Positions 56,114 through 64,000 of a stretch of 64,000 nt of DNA are shown piece by piece. Each line of letters starts with the position of its first letter. Within the stretch, counting starts at the first letter, position 1. The notes under the pieces are model-generated. The model was not told the origin of the DNA, did no database searches, and worked only from the letters and a program-made list of their open reading frames with translations. The DNA is from Lachnospiraceae bacterium. GTDB taxonomy: Bacteria > Bacillota > Clostridia > Lachnospirales > Lachnospiraceae. The stretch lies in the NCBI GenBank assembly GCA_017940415.1, contig JAGAYR010000042.1, positions 1-64,000 on the forward strand, given 5' to 3'. The position numbers and the translations under genes were made by a program.

Positions 56114-56128
56114 TGAAAATCATTTTCA
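56114..56128. promoter_or_regulatory. Fur-family (probably Zur) operator
   Basis: TGAAAATCATTTTCA is a perfect 7-1-7 inverted repeat, the layout of Fur, Zur and PerR boxes (compare TGATAATnATTATCA). It ends 6 bp upstream of the -35 box. Zinc-linked genes downstream make Zur the likeliest regulator, but the sequence alone does not separate Zur from Fur. Confidence 0.6.
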
Positions 56129-56153
56129 AATTTTCGTATAAAGCCTGTCAGGG

Positions 56154-56192
56154 CAAAAGAAATCCCCTCCAAGTCTTACACCGGAGGGGATT
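56154..56192 (-). terminator. Terminator of the galactoside operon
   Basis: AATCCCCTCC and GGAGGGGATT form a perfect 10-bp stem with a 12-nt loop, 6 bp past the GH36 stop. The minus-strand tail is TCTTTTGC. Confidence 0.85.
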
Positions 56193-56197
56193 CCAGC

Positions 56198-58594
56198 TTA
56201 TTCTTTTTCCATAAAATATATTCTGGATGCGAAATCGGGGAAGTGTCTGACTTCGGAATTAAATCCCGTGCCTCCGAAAGCGGCTTTCAGATGAACTCCC
56301 GAATACATAAGTGCGGAACCGGATGCGACCAGCTCCTCATTTTCCGTATCCATCTTAACGAACTTCGCGACTATATCGATCAGCATGCCGTCCTGTTTCA
56401 GATGAACCGGTGAAACCGTATTTACCAGGTCTCCGAATTCCCTGACATCGATCTTAAGGGACCTGTTGTAGAAGTGATACATCTCATCTTCCTTCAGTCC
56501 CTTTGCAAAATAGGTATGGAACTGAGAATTGGGAACCACCAGCTTCTGCATCAGGAAGCCCACAGCCTTATCGCGGTCTTCGGAAACAGCCGTCCACTCC
56601 GTAAGGTTACCCTCCGCATCGGGATTGGCCGACACTCCGTTAACGGGAAGCGAGCCCGCATTTCTGCCTCGGTAGAATTCTCCGAACTGTAGTGTAGGTC
56701 TCCACTTTTTGTAAAGTTCGATCTGCGCCTTTATGGCAGCCAGGTCTTCTTTTTTCATATCACAGAGATTAAGCTCATATCCGAATACGCCGAATGCCGC
56801 AACGTTGAATCTTGTCTCAAGAGATGTCTCACGCAGTGTCTGATGATTGGGACTTGCGGACACGTGAGCGGAAAGTGTGGACATGGGATATCCGTAGCTG
56901 TAACCCGTCTGGATAGCGGCCCTGCATACAGGATCCGTATCATCACTTGCCCAGATTTGGGGGAAGTAACTGAGTATTCCAAGATCGAATCTGTTTCCGC
57001 CGGATGCGCATCCTTCAAAAAGAATACGGGGAAACTTCTCCGTAAGCTTCTTCATTATGCCGTACAGTCCGCAGATATATCTGTGGAATACCTCTCCCTG
57101 TTTCTCCGCGGGAAGATACTGCGAATACACATCCGTAAAGGTTCTGTTCATATCCCACTTAACATAGGATATGTCTGCGGATGAAAATACTTCGCTCAGT
57201 TTATCGACTATATAGTCACACACTTCGGGATTGGTAAGATCCAGGATTCTCTGCCATCTTCCCTCGGAATGATCTCTTCCCGGAATTTGGATTGCCCAAT
57301 CGGGATGAGCTTCATAGAGTTTGGATTTCTCGGAGATCATCTCGGGTTCAACCCAGATACCGAATCCCATTCCCAGCGCGGTGATCTTATCCGCAAGGGA
57401 CTTAAGACCGCCGGGGAGTTTCTTGGAATTCACATCCCAGTCACCGAGACTCGTGTGATCATCATTTCTTTCTCCGAACCATCCGTCGTCCATGACAAGA
57501 AGTTCTATTCCAACTTCCTTACCGGCCTTAGCCAGCTTCACAAGCTTCTTTTCATCAATATCAAAATATGCGGCTTCCCAGCTGTTTAAGAGGACGGGAC
57601 GCTCTTTCTTCTTCCACGCGCCTCTTACGATATGCTCACGTACAAAACGGTGCATATGCCTGCTGAGTCCGTTAAATCCTTCCGCGGAATATGACATGAC
57701 CGCTTCGGGAGCTTCGAACTTTTCTCCCGGAGAAAGTCTGAATTCAAAACCGTCGGGATTGATACCCGAAATAAATCTTGTTTTTCCGAAGGTCGATACT
57801 TCTGCAGCCTCATAGTGATTGCCGCTGTAGATCAGGTTGAATCCGTATACTTCTCCCGCATCTTCGGATGTAGCCTGAGGATGAAGCATCACAAAAGGAT
57901 TTGCCCTGTGAGAGGATTCTCCGCTTCTTGAAGAGTTAACATACTTTCCTCTTGCAAGCATCACGGAAGATTTCTGCATCTCTCTTGCCCATGCTCCTCC
58001 GAAGGAAGTAAACATATATCCGGAGCGGTCAAAGTCAATCTGAGAGCTCATCAGCCTCTTAAGAACAATCTCTGAAGCGGAACCGTTCTCAAGAACAGAC
58101 ATCCTGCATATACAGTCGCAGTCTTCATACACATAATAGTGAAGATAAAGTTTAACATCATTTGATTTTTCCTTAAGAGTGATGCACAGATGCTCACACT
58201 TACCGCTCTCATCATAGGAAACGGGAAGAGTATCGGAGACAGGCTCCTTATCATCGATCACAAAACTTTCATACTGAAAATCACAGGTGGAAGAACCGTC
58301 CACAAAGGTAATCTCCGCAAAAGGATCTCTGAGATCTCCTTTTCCGTACGAGCTCATCTCCAGCCTGACATCCTCAAGAGAATATCCGCAGTGGTCGTTG
58401 TCATATACGCATGTATTGCCGGGAGCAAAGACATGCTTTTCAACAAGGGCATCAAGCGCTTTTTCTCCCTCACCTATGCGGATCCTTCTTCCGTAATACA
58501 CATGCTCGATCTGTCCGGTAGGAAGAAGAGCCATGGCATACGTAGTATTCGGAGTATCTAAAACCCATGCATGATCATATATATGACGAATCAT
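56198..58594 (-). CDS. GH36 alpha-galactosidase
   Basis: This enzyme removes terminal alpha-1,6-galactose from raffinose-family sugars or galactomannan fragments. The 798-residue protein has an N-terminal beta domain, then the barrel with VMDDGWFG, the nucleophile Asp in YVKWDMNR and the acid/base Asp in SDDTD, and a C-terminal beta domain. No signal peptide, so it acts in the cytoplasm on imported sugar. It is longer than the common 720-750. AAGGAGACAGAT precedes the ATG. It lies 19 bp after the GT-B-like gene and is last in its operon. Confidence 0.93.
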   Translation of the reverse strand: MIRHIYDHAWVLDTPNTTYAMALLPTGQIEHVYYGRRIRIGEGEKALDALVEKHVFAPGNTCVYDNDHCGYSLEDVRLEMSSYGKGDLRDPFAEITFVDGSSTCDFQYESFVIDDKEPVSDTLPVSYDESGKCEHLCITLKEKSNDVKLYLHYYVYEDCDCICRMSVLENGSASEIVLKRLMSSQIDFDRSGYMFTSFGGAWAREMQKSSVMLARGKYVNSSRSGESSHRANPFVMLHPQATSEDAGEVYGFNLIYSGNHYEAAEVSTFGKTRFISGINPDGFEFRLSPGEKFEAPEAVMSYSAEGFNGLSRHMHRFVREHIVRGAWKKKERPVLLNSWEAAYFDIDEKKLVKLAKAGKEVGIELLVMDDGWFGERNDDHTSLGDWDVNSKKLPGGLKSLADKITALGMGFGIWVEPEMISEKSKLYEAHPDWAIQIPGRDHSEGRWQRILDLTNPEVCDYIVDKLSEVFSSADISYVKWDMNRTFTDVYSQYLPAEKQGEVFHRYICGLYGIMKKLTEKFPRILFEGCASGGNRFDLGILSYFPQIWASDDTDPVCRAAIQTGYSYGYPMSTLSAHVSASPNHQTLRETSLETRFNVAAFGVFGYELNLCDMKKEDLAAIKAQIELYKKWRPTLQFGEFYRGRNAGSLPVNGVSANPDAEGNLTEWTAVSEDRDKAVGFLMQKLVVPNSQFHTYFAKGLKEDEMYHFYNRSLKIDVREFGDLVNTVSPVHLKQDGMLIDIVAKFVKMDTENEELVASGSALMYSGVHLKAAFGGTGFNSEVRHFPDFASRIYFMEKE

Positions 58595-58613
58595 ATCTGT
58601 CTCCTTACGGGAA

Positions 58614-60110
58614 TTATCTGTTCTTCATTCCCATCGCAATCTCAACAACTTTGTAAGCACCGTCATAGATTCCGGATTTCTTGTTGGCGATGATCTGTCT
58701 GCTCATATCATCAAGAAGCGATGTGCCCAGGAATCTGTCGATCATCTGAAGAGTGTGAGGAATATCCCTGCACTCAAGCGTTCCGTCTCCTATCTCTGCG
58801 GAGTGGATCGCACCCCACATTTCATGCTTTCCGACTCTTCTGATGAAGAGTTTGGGAACGGGATAGAATGCCAGCTCGGAAGGTTTTGTGACAAGAACGT
58901 CACTTCCTCTCATGAGAAGATTGGTGCAATAAACCGCTTCGAAAATATTCTTATGCCAGAAGCCGTGAATTCCCGCGATATCCTTGTCGGGATCAAGTAT
59001 CTTCTCAGCAAACTTTTCGGTATCTTCCCAATTGTTCATATGCTCCGTGCAGAGAGCTTCCATTCCGGGAATTTCCTTTTTCAGGTCGTCCCAGACATTC
59101 TTATAATCGCCCACATTTACAAAAAGAGTTGCTGCGCCTGATCTGATATGAGGGATCAGATAGTCGATTATGGCGGCAAAGATTTCCTTCTGAGCCCCCG
59201 CTCCTCCGATGGTAAGAAGGAAACGCATGGGCTTGCCCTGCTCTCTTCTTGCGATCCTCGCTTCGCAGTCAGCTTCAATATTGCTTACGAGTTCGTGATC
59301 GATGTAATGGCCGGTATACTCAAGTGAACCTTCGGGCATGGGCTCGCATACTTCATCTTTCTTCATTCCGTTTAAGATGCTGTATCCCATATATGCGTTA
59401 TGGCACTGCACGGTATGGATTGCACCCTCCGCAAAGTGAAGAGCCATGGGCCAGTTATCGGGAATGGCATTAACTACATATTTCATTCCCGCATGAAGAG
59501 CTGCCTGTGCGGGCCATACATGAGTTCCTACAACAGGGATCTCTTTGGGAACATTCTTATAAACGGGTGCCATAAGCTCCGCATTTTTCTGATCCGATGC
59601 ATTATAGGAGATTGCTCTGAATCCTTCATAGTTCAAAGGTTCCCACACAAATCTGTTGAATATGGGATTCTTGGACCATCTTGATCCCAGGGAATAGAGA
59701 TCGTTCTGGGCACCGATAACCTTGGTACAGGTTGTCTCGCCGTAGGAATTAAGATCCATCCAATAGGGAACATAACCCATGGACTTTGCAGCGGATGCGA
59801 TGGCCATGGATATGCGGTAATGTCCGAATCCCATACGGATATTTCCTACAATGATTCCTTTCTGCAGATCCCAGTCAAGAGCCTCGGCGTTTCTTTCGGG
59901 ATCATAGTGAGCGTTCTTTGACAGGTCACCAACCAGAATATTGTTTACTCCCAGGCTGTCTCCGATGTATTTATTCTTCTCGATTCTTACGGGATAATCC
60001 TTATCGGAATCGTCTCCGAATTTTTTGATAAATTTCTGTTTGGACTTAAGTGCTTTTTTATAATCACGGGAGCTTATCTTATTCCCGAATATCACTTTTG
60101 ATCTGTCCAT
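58614..60110 (-). CDS. GT-B-like (MGDG synthase/GT28-type) protein of unknown role
   Basis: A 498-residue cytosolic protein. GNIRMGFGHYRIS (about residues 85-97) resembles the Gly/His-rich opening of GT28-type glycosyltransferases such as MGDG synthase, and the second half has RFLLTIGGAGAQKE (about 295-308) and VTKPSELAFYP (about 415-425), which suit a GT-B nucleotide-sugar site. The donor and acceptor are unknown. The start is the ATG at 60108-60110 (MDRSKVIFGN) with AAGGAGGAAT ahead. It lies 25 bp after the GPH transporter gene and 19 bp before GH36, so it is clearly part of the galactoside operon. Confidence 0.7.
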   Translation of the reverse strand: MDRSKVIFGNKISSRDYKKALKSKQKFIKKFGDDSDKDYPVRIEKNKYIGDSLGVNNILVGDLSKNAHYDPERNAEALDWDLQKGIIVGNIRMGFGHYRISMAIASAAKSMGYVPYWMDLNSYGETTCTKVIGAQNDLYSLGSRWSKNPIFNRFVWEPLNYEGFRAISYNASDQKNAELMAPVYKNVPKEIPVVGTHVWPAQAALHAGMKYVVNAIPDNWPMALHFAEGAIHTVQCHNAYMGYSILNGMKKDEVCEPMPEGSLEYTGHYIDHELVSNIEADCEARIARREQGKPMRFLLTIGGAGAQKEIFAAIIDYLIPHIRSGAATLFVNVGDYKNVWDDLKKEIPGMEALCTEHMNNWEDTEKFAEKILDPDKDIAGIHGFWHKNIFEAVYCTNLLMRGSDVLVTKPSELAFYPVPKLFIRRVGKHEMWGAIHSAEIGDGTLECRDIPHTLQMIDRFLGTSLLDDMSRQIIANKKSGIYDGAYKVVEIAMGMKNR

Positions 60111-60135
60111 GATACATTCCTCCTTAGAAATCCGG

Positions 60136-61590
60136 TCATTCAAATTTTTCGGACCAGGGATCTTTTACCTTCTTGGATTCGAGCTGTCCCGAGATCTCGG
60201 AGATCTTGGCATCGTTAAGAATGTACTTTTTGTAGAAAACAATAAGTGCAACTATAAGACCGGCAACGGGAATGATGGCCATGGTCATACGAAGTCCCAG
60301 TTTGGATGATGCTGAAACCGCAAGTGAATAATCGATGGCTTCTTCCGTATCTTCTACATCTTTCTGAAGATTGTTGATCTGGAGGCAAAGAGATGCCGCA
60401 AATGCCGCAATACCGCTTGCAAGCTTTACAACGAATGTCTGCATTGAGAAAATGACACTCTCGTCACGTCTTCCGTTTTTCAGCTCACCGTAATCAACGG
60501 TATTAGCCAAAAAGACTGTGGTGATAACCTGAAGAACTCCGTTTGCCGCAAATATGAAGAATCCGGGAATGAAGAGAATGACTACGGAACTCATATTTGT
60601 AAATGCTATGGCAAAAAGAACTGCATATCCGGTAATCGCGCTTATGATACATACATAGAAGATCTTCACATTACTCAAAAACCTTCTGAGAAGAGGATAG
60701 AAAGCCATCATGGAGATGATCTGTACTCCGCCGCCGAACATATTGAAGAGTGTATAGCTGTCTCCCCAGGTTGTTCCTCCGAAATCATATTTAAAGAAAT
60801 AAATAACCAGATTCGAAGTCAGATAGATTGATGAATTAATAAGAACTATGGCGATAACAACAGTCATTGCCTGATCGTTTGTAACCAGCGCTTTGAACAT
60901 GTCACCGACGGATGCGGTCTTCATGTCAACAAGGCTCTGTTCCTTAACGGTCACACAGGTAATGGTTATGAATACAACAAACAGTATCGCAATGATAAGA
61001 GTGAAGTATTTAAAGCCCAGGATTTCTCTTACGGTATCGCTTGTTCCGCTTCCCGCGAAGGCGTTACCGAGAGTCTGCACCATCTTTACGGTAAAGATTG
61101 TTACAAGCGCACTTCCTACACCCGCGCAGCTTCTTGCAAGTGTGGTGAGTCCTTCTCTTTCTTTTCCACCCTTGGTAAAAGCAGGGATCATTGACCAGTA
61201 GGGAATATCCATCATGGTATATGTGACACCCCATAGGATATATGTGATGGCTGCGTATGCCACAAGTCCCTTTGCATCAAGGCTCGGAGGGCATGCAAAC
61301 ATTGCAAAGAGCACGACCGCATTGGTTATCGTTCCGATCATAAGCCAGGGACGGAATCTTCCCCATCTTGTATGAGTCTTTGCAACGACAACGCCCATGA
61401 TGGGATCGTTGAATGCATCAAACACTCTTGCAACGAGAAGTATAATTCCCATCGCAACGGAGTTTACTCCCAAAAGATCCTGAAAATAATACAATACATA
61501 GCTTGCGGAAAGCATGTAGACCATGTCTTTACCGACTGCCCCAATTCCATATGCGGCTTTTTCACCGAATGAAAGTCCCCTGTTATTCAT
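60136..61590 (-). CDS. GPH-family sugar cation symporter
   Basis: A 484-residue transporter with about 12 helices of the MelB/glycoside-pentoside-hexuronide family. It opens with LSFGEKAAYGIGAVGKD and has the family's RVFDAFNDPIMG with the cation-site Asp and TRWGRFRPWL. The sugar is probably a galactoside, given GH2 and GH36 neighbours. The start is the ATG at 61588-61590, with AAAGGAGG ahead. It starts 14 bp after the GH2 gene stop. Confidence 0.93.
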   Translation of the reverse strand: MNNRGLSFGEKAAYGIGAVGKDMVYMLSASYVLYYFQDLLGVNSVAMGIILLVARVFDAFNDPIMGVVVAKTHTRWGRFRPWLMIGTITNAVVLFAMFACPPSLDAKGLVAYAAITYILWGVTYTMMDIPYWSMIPAFTKGGKEREGLTTLARSCAGVGSALVTIFTVKMVQTLGNAFAGSGTSDTVREILGFKYFTLIIAILFVVFITITCVTVKEQSLVDMKTASVGDMFKALVTNDQAMTVVIAIVLINSSIYLTSNLVIYFFKYDFGGTTWGDSYTLFNMFGGGVQIISMMAFYPLLRRFLSNVKIFYVCIISAITGYAVLFAIAFTNMSSVVILFIPGFFIFAANGVLQVITTVFLANTVDYGELKNGRRDESVIFSMQTFVVKLASGIAAFAASLCLQINNLQKDVEDTEEAIDYSLAVSASSKLGLRMTMAIIPVAGLIVALIVFYKKYILNDAKISEISGQLESKKVKDPWSEKFE

Positions 61591-61604
61591 AATGCCTCCT
61601 TTGA

Positions 61605-64000
61605 TCAAATCTGAGGTGCTCTGTTCACCTTGATATTGAAACTGATCTTGATCTCCCCGGCCTGCATATTAACTATATGAAGCACTGCTTCCCCTTCTTC
61701 TCCGACGGTCTTGATATAGGTTCCGCCGGTTCCGCCCTTGAGTGAGATTGCGGAAGGTCCGATGAGCTGTGCGGGACCGTCTACCTTGAGAAGAACAGGT
61801 TCCTGGAAATAAGGAATATGATTTCCGTTCTGGTCTTCCGCAACGATCCTGATGGCAGCAACATCGTAAGTTTCATTCTCCACAAGCTCTGTCCTGTAAC
61901 AATGAGCGGCAAGTCTGATCTCTCTTACAACTTCTTTGGTAACGCTCTTCACCACTTCGCCGTCTTTGATAGCGTCAAATCTGTAGGTGATGGCATCACC
62001 GCCCCAGTTACCAACATATTTGCCGTAGAGCTGATTTGCCTGCTCCATGGTCATTCTGTATACGGTAAGGCACTTAGCCGCAATGGCTTTTGCCTTGGGA
62101 CTGAGATCTTCCATTCCGTAAAGCGCGTATTGATTGAGAAGGAATTTTACATCCTCTGCCTGAGCAGGGGTGAAATCTTCTCCCTTTCTGATGGCATCTC
62201 CCACATAATCGTCAATAAGGATGGGACCGTGTGAGAGATATTTATAAGGTGAATCGGAAGGGAAGTATTCTTTGAGAAGAATGTCGTTCTTATACATCTT
62301 CACGCTGTCGGCATTGGTATATATCCAGGATTCTCCGATCCTGCTCTCGGGATGTTCTCCGATATCCATGGATGATGAAACCTCGAGAACAGGTTCGTGT
62401 GCTCCAAGGGATGCATAAACATAAGCCGCAAGTTTGGGATTTCTGAACATATCGGTAACACCGTGATAGCAGATACGGTCACCGCTTCCGAAATCTTTGT
62501 GAGTGTTGTAATCGAACATGCACCATGCAAAAGATCCCGCGATATCGCCTTCTCCCGCAACAGCATCCAGGACGTTTGCATGTCTCAGAGCGTGCTCTCT
62601 TCTGTGCTCCTCATCATCGAAAGCCTTGGTGGGGAAGATATGTCCGCCATACTCGGTAACCAGATAAGGTTTATTAACATCAGAAGTTACCGCCTTCTTG
62701 GGATTACATCCACCGGTCTTTCCGCCGGTGTGTGAGAAATCATTGAAGGTATATACATCTTCAAGGAGCTCACTCTTCTTGAAGCATCTTACTCCGCCGG
62801 TCTGTCTTGAAGGATCAAGGCTTCTTGCACAGGCGTTTGTCTCCACATAAAAATCATGATCGTCCGGGGATTCATTTATTCTTACGCCCCAGAGGATTAT
62901 GGAAGGATGATTTCTGTACTGAAGTACCATATCCTTAGTGTTTTCAACAGCCTGCTTCTTCCAGGCCTCTCCTCCGATGTGCTGCCATCCGGGCATCTCG
63001 GTAAATACCAGAAGTCCTATTTTGTCACATTCGGATATAAATGCATGAGACTGGGGATAATGTGAAGTTCTTACGGCATTAACACCAAGCTCGTCCTTAA
63101 GGATTCTTGCATCTTCCCTCTGAACGGAGTCGGGCATTGCATATCCCACATATGCATAACACTGATGACGGTTAAGTCCTCTGATAAGATATTTCTCACC
63201 GTTCAGATAGAAGCCGTCTGTCTTCCATACCGCGCTTCTTATACCGGTGGTAACAACCTGCTCATCAAGTACCTTGCCGGATTTATCCAGGAGCTGAACC
63301 TTGATATCGTAGAGAACGGGAGCCTCGGGATACCACTTTTCAACTTCACCGGGATCGCATTCCAAAGAGATAGCGGAAGATCCTTCGGACAGATCTGCTG
63401 ATGCGATCTCTCTTTCCGCATCACTGCTTTCGTGTTTTTTGATGAACTCTTTTACTGATGCCCCGCCCTCAAGGCTTCCTTCCGCATAAGCGGTTGTGAT
63501 AAGTTTGACACCTGTGTCATTTATGTCGGAGTAAATGAAAAGTCCCTCCATATGAGGCGCATCGTATACATCCAGATATACGTTTCTGTACAGACCGCCG
63601 TAGGTCATGTAGTCGATTACATGTCCGAAAGGAGGCTGATCCAGATCTTCCCTGCTGTCGAGTTTGACGGATATCAGGTTTTCACATCCATATTTGAGAA
63701 GAGAAGAAATGTCTATGGTAAATGCGGTATATCCGCAATAATGCCTTCCGGCTCTGTCTCCGTTTACGTAAACATCAGCATAGTGAGCCGCACCATCGAA
63801 GGTAAGCTTTATGCATCTGCCTTCCCATTCCGCAGGAACATCGATATGCTTTCTGTAAAGAGACAGCATCTGGTATTCGGATTCATCGAAATAATTGAAG
63901 GGGGTTTCCTTAACGGTATGAGGAATTCTTATGGTCTCAAAAGTCGAATCGTCATACTCGGGAAAAAGCATTCTGTCTTCATAGGACGAGGTATATTTCC
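61605..64000 (-). CDS. GH2 beta-galactosidase-like enzyme (N-terminus beyond window)
   Basis: A GH2 enzyme, at least 797 residues. The frame remains open from the window end, and the ATG at 63969-63971 has no ribosome site, so the start is outside. It has the sugar-binding domain (GAAHYADVYVNG, GGLYRNVYL), the barrel with the acid/base Glu in WGVRINESPD, and the nucleophile Glu in LVTEYGG; a C-terminal Ig-like region follows. GH2 covers beta-galactosidases, glucuronidases and mannosidases; galactosidase is likely from context (GH36, GPH). It is probably cytoplasmic, but the N-terminus was not seen. Confidence 0.88.
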   Translation of the reverse strand, partial: KYTSSYEDRMLFPEYDDSTFETIRIPHTVKETPFNYFDESEYQMLSLYRKHIDVPAEWEGRCIKLTFDGAAHYADVYVNGDRAGRHYCGYTAFTIDISSLLKYGCENLISVKLDSREDLDQPPFGHVIDYMTYGGLYRNVYLDVYDAPHMEGLFIYSDINDTGVKLITTAYAEGSLEGGASVKEFIKKHESSDAEREIASADLSEGSSAISLECDPGEVEKWYPEAPVLYDIKVQLLDKSGKVLDEQVVTTGIRSAVWKTDGFYLNGEKYLIRGLNRHQCYAYVGYAMPDSVQREDARILKDELGVNAVRTSHYPQSHAFISECDKIGLLVFTEMPGWQHIGGEAWKKQAVENTKDMVLQYRNHPSIILWGVRINESPDDHDFYVETNACARSLDPSRQTGGVRCFKKSELLEDVYTFNDFSHTGGKTGGCNPKKAVTSDVNKPYLVTEYGGHIFPTKAFDDEEHRREHALRHANVLDAVAGEGDIAGSFAWCMFDYNTHKDFGSGDRICYHGVTDMFRNPKLAAYVYASLGAHEPVLEVSSSMDIGEHPESRIGESWIYTNADSVKMYKNDILLKEYFPSDSPYKYLSHGPILIDDYVGDAIRKGEDFTPAQAEDVKFLLNQYALYGMEDLSPKAKAIAAKCLTVYRMTMEQANQLYGKYVGNWGGDAITYRFDAIKDGEVVKSVTKEVVREIRLAAHCYRTELVENETYDVAAIRIVAEDQNGNHIPYFQEPVLLKVDGPAQLIGPSAISLKGGTGGTYIKTVGEEGEAVLHIVNMQAGEIKISFNIKVNRAPQI

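Overview
This window looks like part of a chromosome of a low-to-medium-GC Firmicute, most likely a Lachnospiraceae of the Butyrivibrio group. That placement is inferred from protein style and gene content: a eukaryote-type UDP-sugar pyrophosphorylase, a Y-family polymerase paired with a YolD-like protein, clostripain-type peptidase, GH36/GH2/GPH galactoside genes and strong AGGAGG ribosome sites. Almost every gene is on the minus strand, so transcription runs from high to low coordinates. No rRNA, tRNA, CRISPR array, insertion sequence or prophage was seen.

Region 1 (1-20.7 kb) is the ribosomal and RNA polymerase block. In the direction of transcription it reads rpmG, secE, nusG, rplK, rplA, an L10 leader RNA, rplJ, rplL, then rpoB, rpoC, rpsL, rpsG, fusA and tuf (cut by the window start). 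Two insertions break the usual order. A three-gene MacB-like ABC exporter with its own promoter sits between rplL and rpoB. An rfbD gene and a divergent small membrane protein gene sit between rpoC and rpsL.

Region 2 (20.7-30.6 kb) opens with two long inverted stem-loop repeats. It then holds a cell-envelope group (hendecad coiled-coil protein, M23 endopeptidase, acyl-CoA ligase), a plus-strand structured RNA candidate, a small (p)ppGpp synthetase, galE with DUF1294, a UDP-sugar pyrophosphorylase and an orphan prepilin-like protein.

Region 3 (30.7-48.4 kb) has a MoxR ATPase/VWA/LRR operon, a chemoreceptor followed by a 7TM-PAS-GGDEF-EAL protein, a DegV/C39-like/lactate dehydrogenase operon, a membrane-anchored clostripain-like peptidase, the Y-family polymerase with its YolD-like partner, a D-2-hydroxyacid dehydrogenase and a secreted GH13 amylase.

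Region 4 (48.4-56.2 kb) is the most striking locus and reads as a zinc-starvation operon. One sigma-A-type promoter is flanked by two Fur/Zur-family-like palindromes. It drives a Cys/His-rich small membrane protein, a His-rich ZnuA-type binding protein without a ZnuBC, a second L33 that has lost one zinc-ribbon cysteine, a COG0523 GTPase, and a complete Nik/Opp-type ABC importer with a compact fused double ATPase.

Region 5 (56.2-64 kb) is a galactoside-use operon: GH2 beta-galactosidase-like enzyme (cut by the window end), GPH transporter, a GT-B-like protein of unknown role and a GH36 alpha-galactosidase. Galactose from it could enter metabolism through the galE seen at 28 kb.
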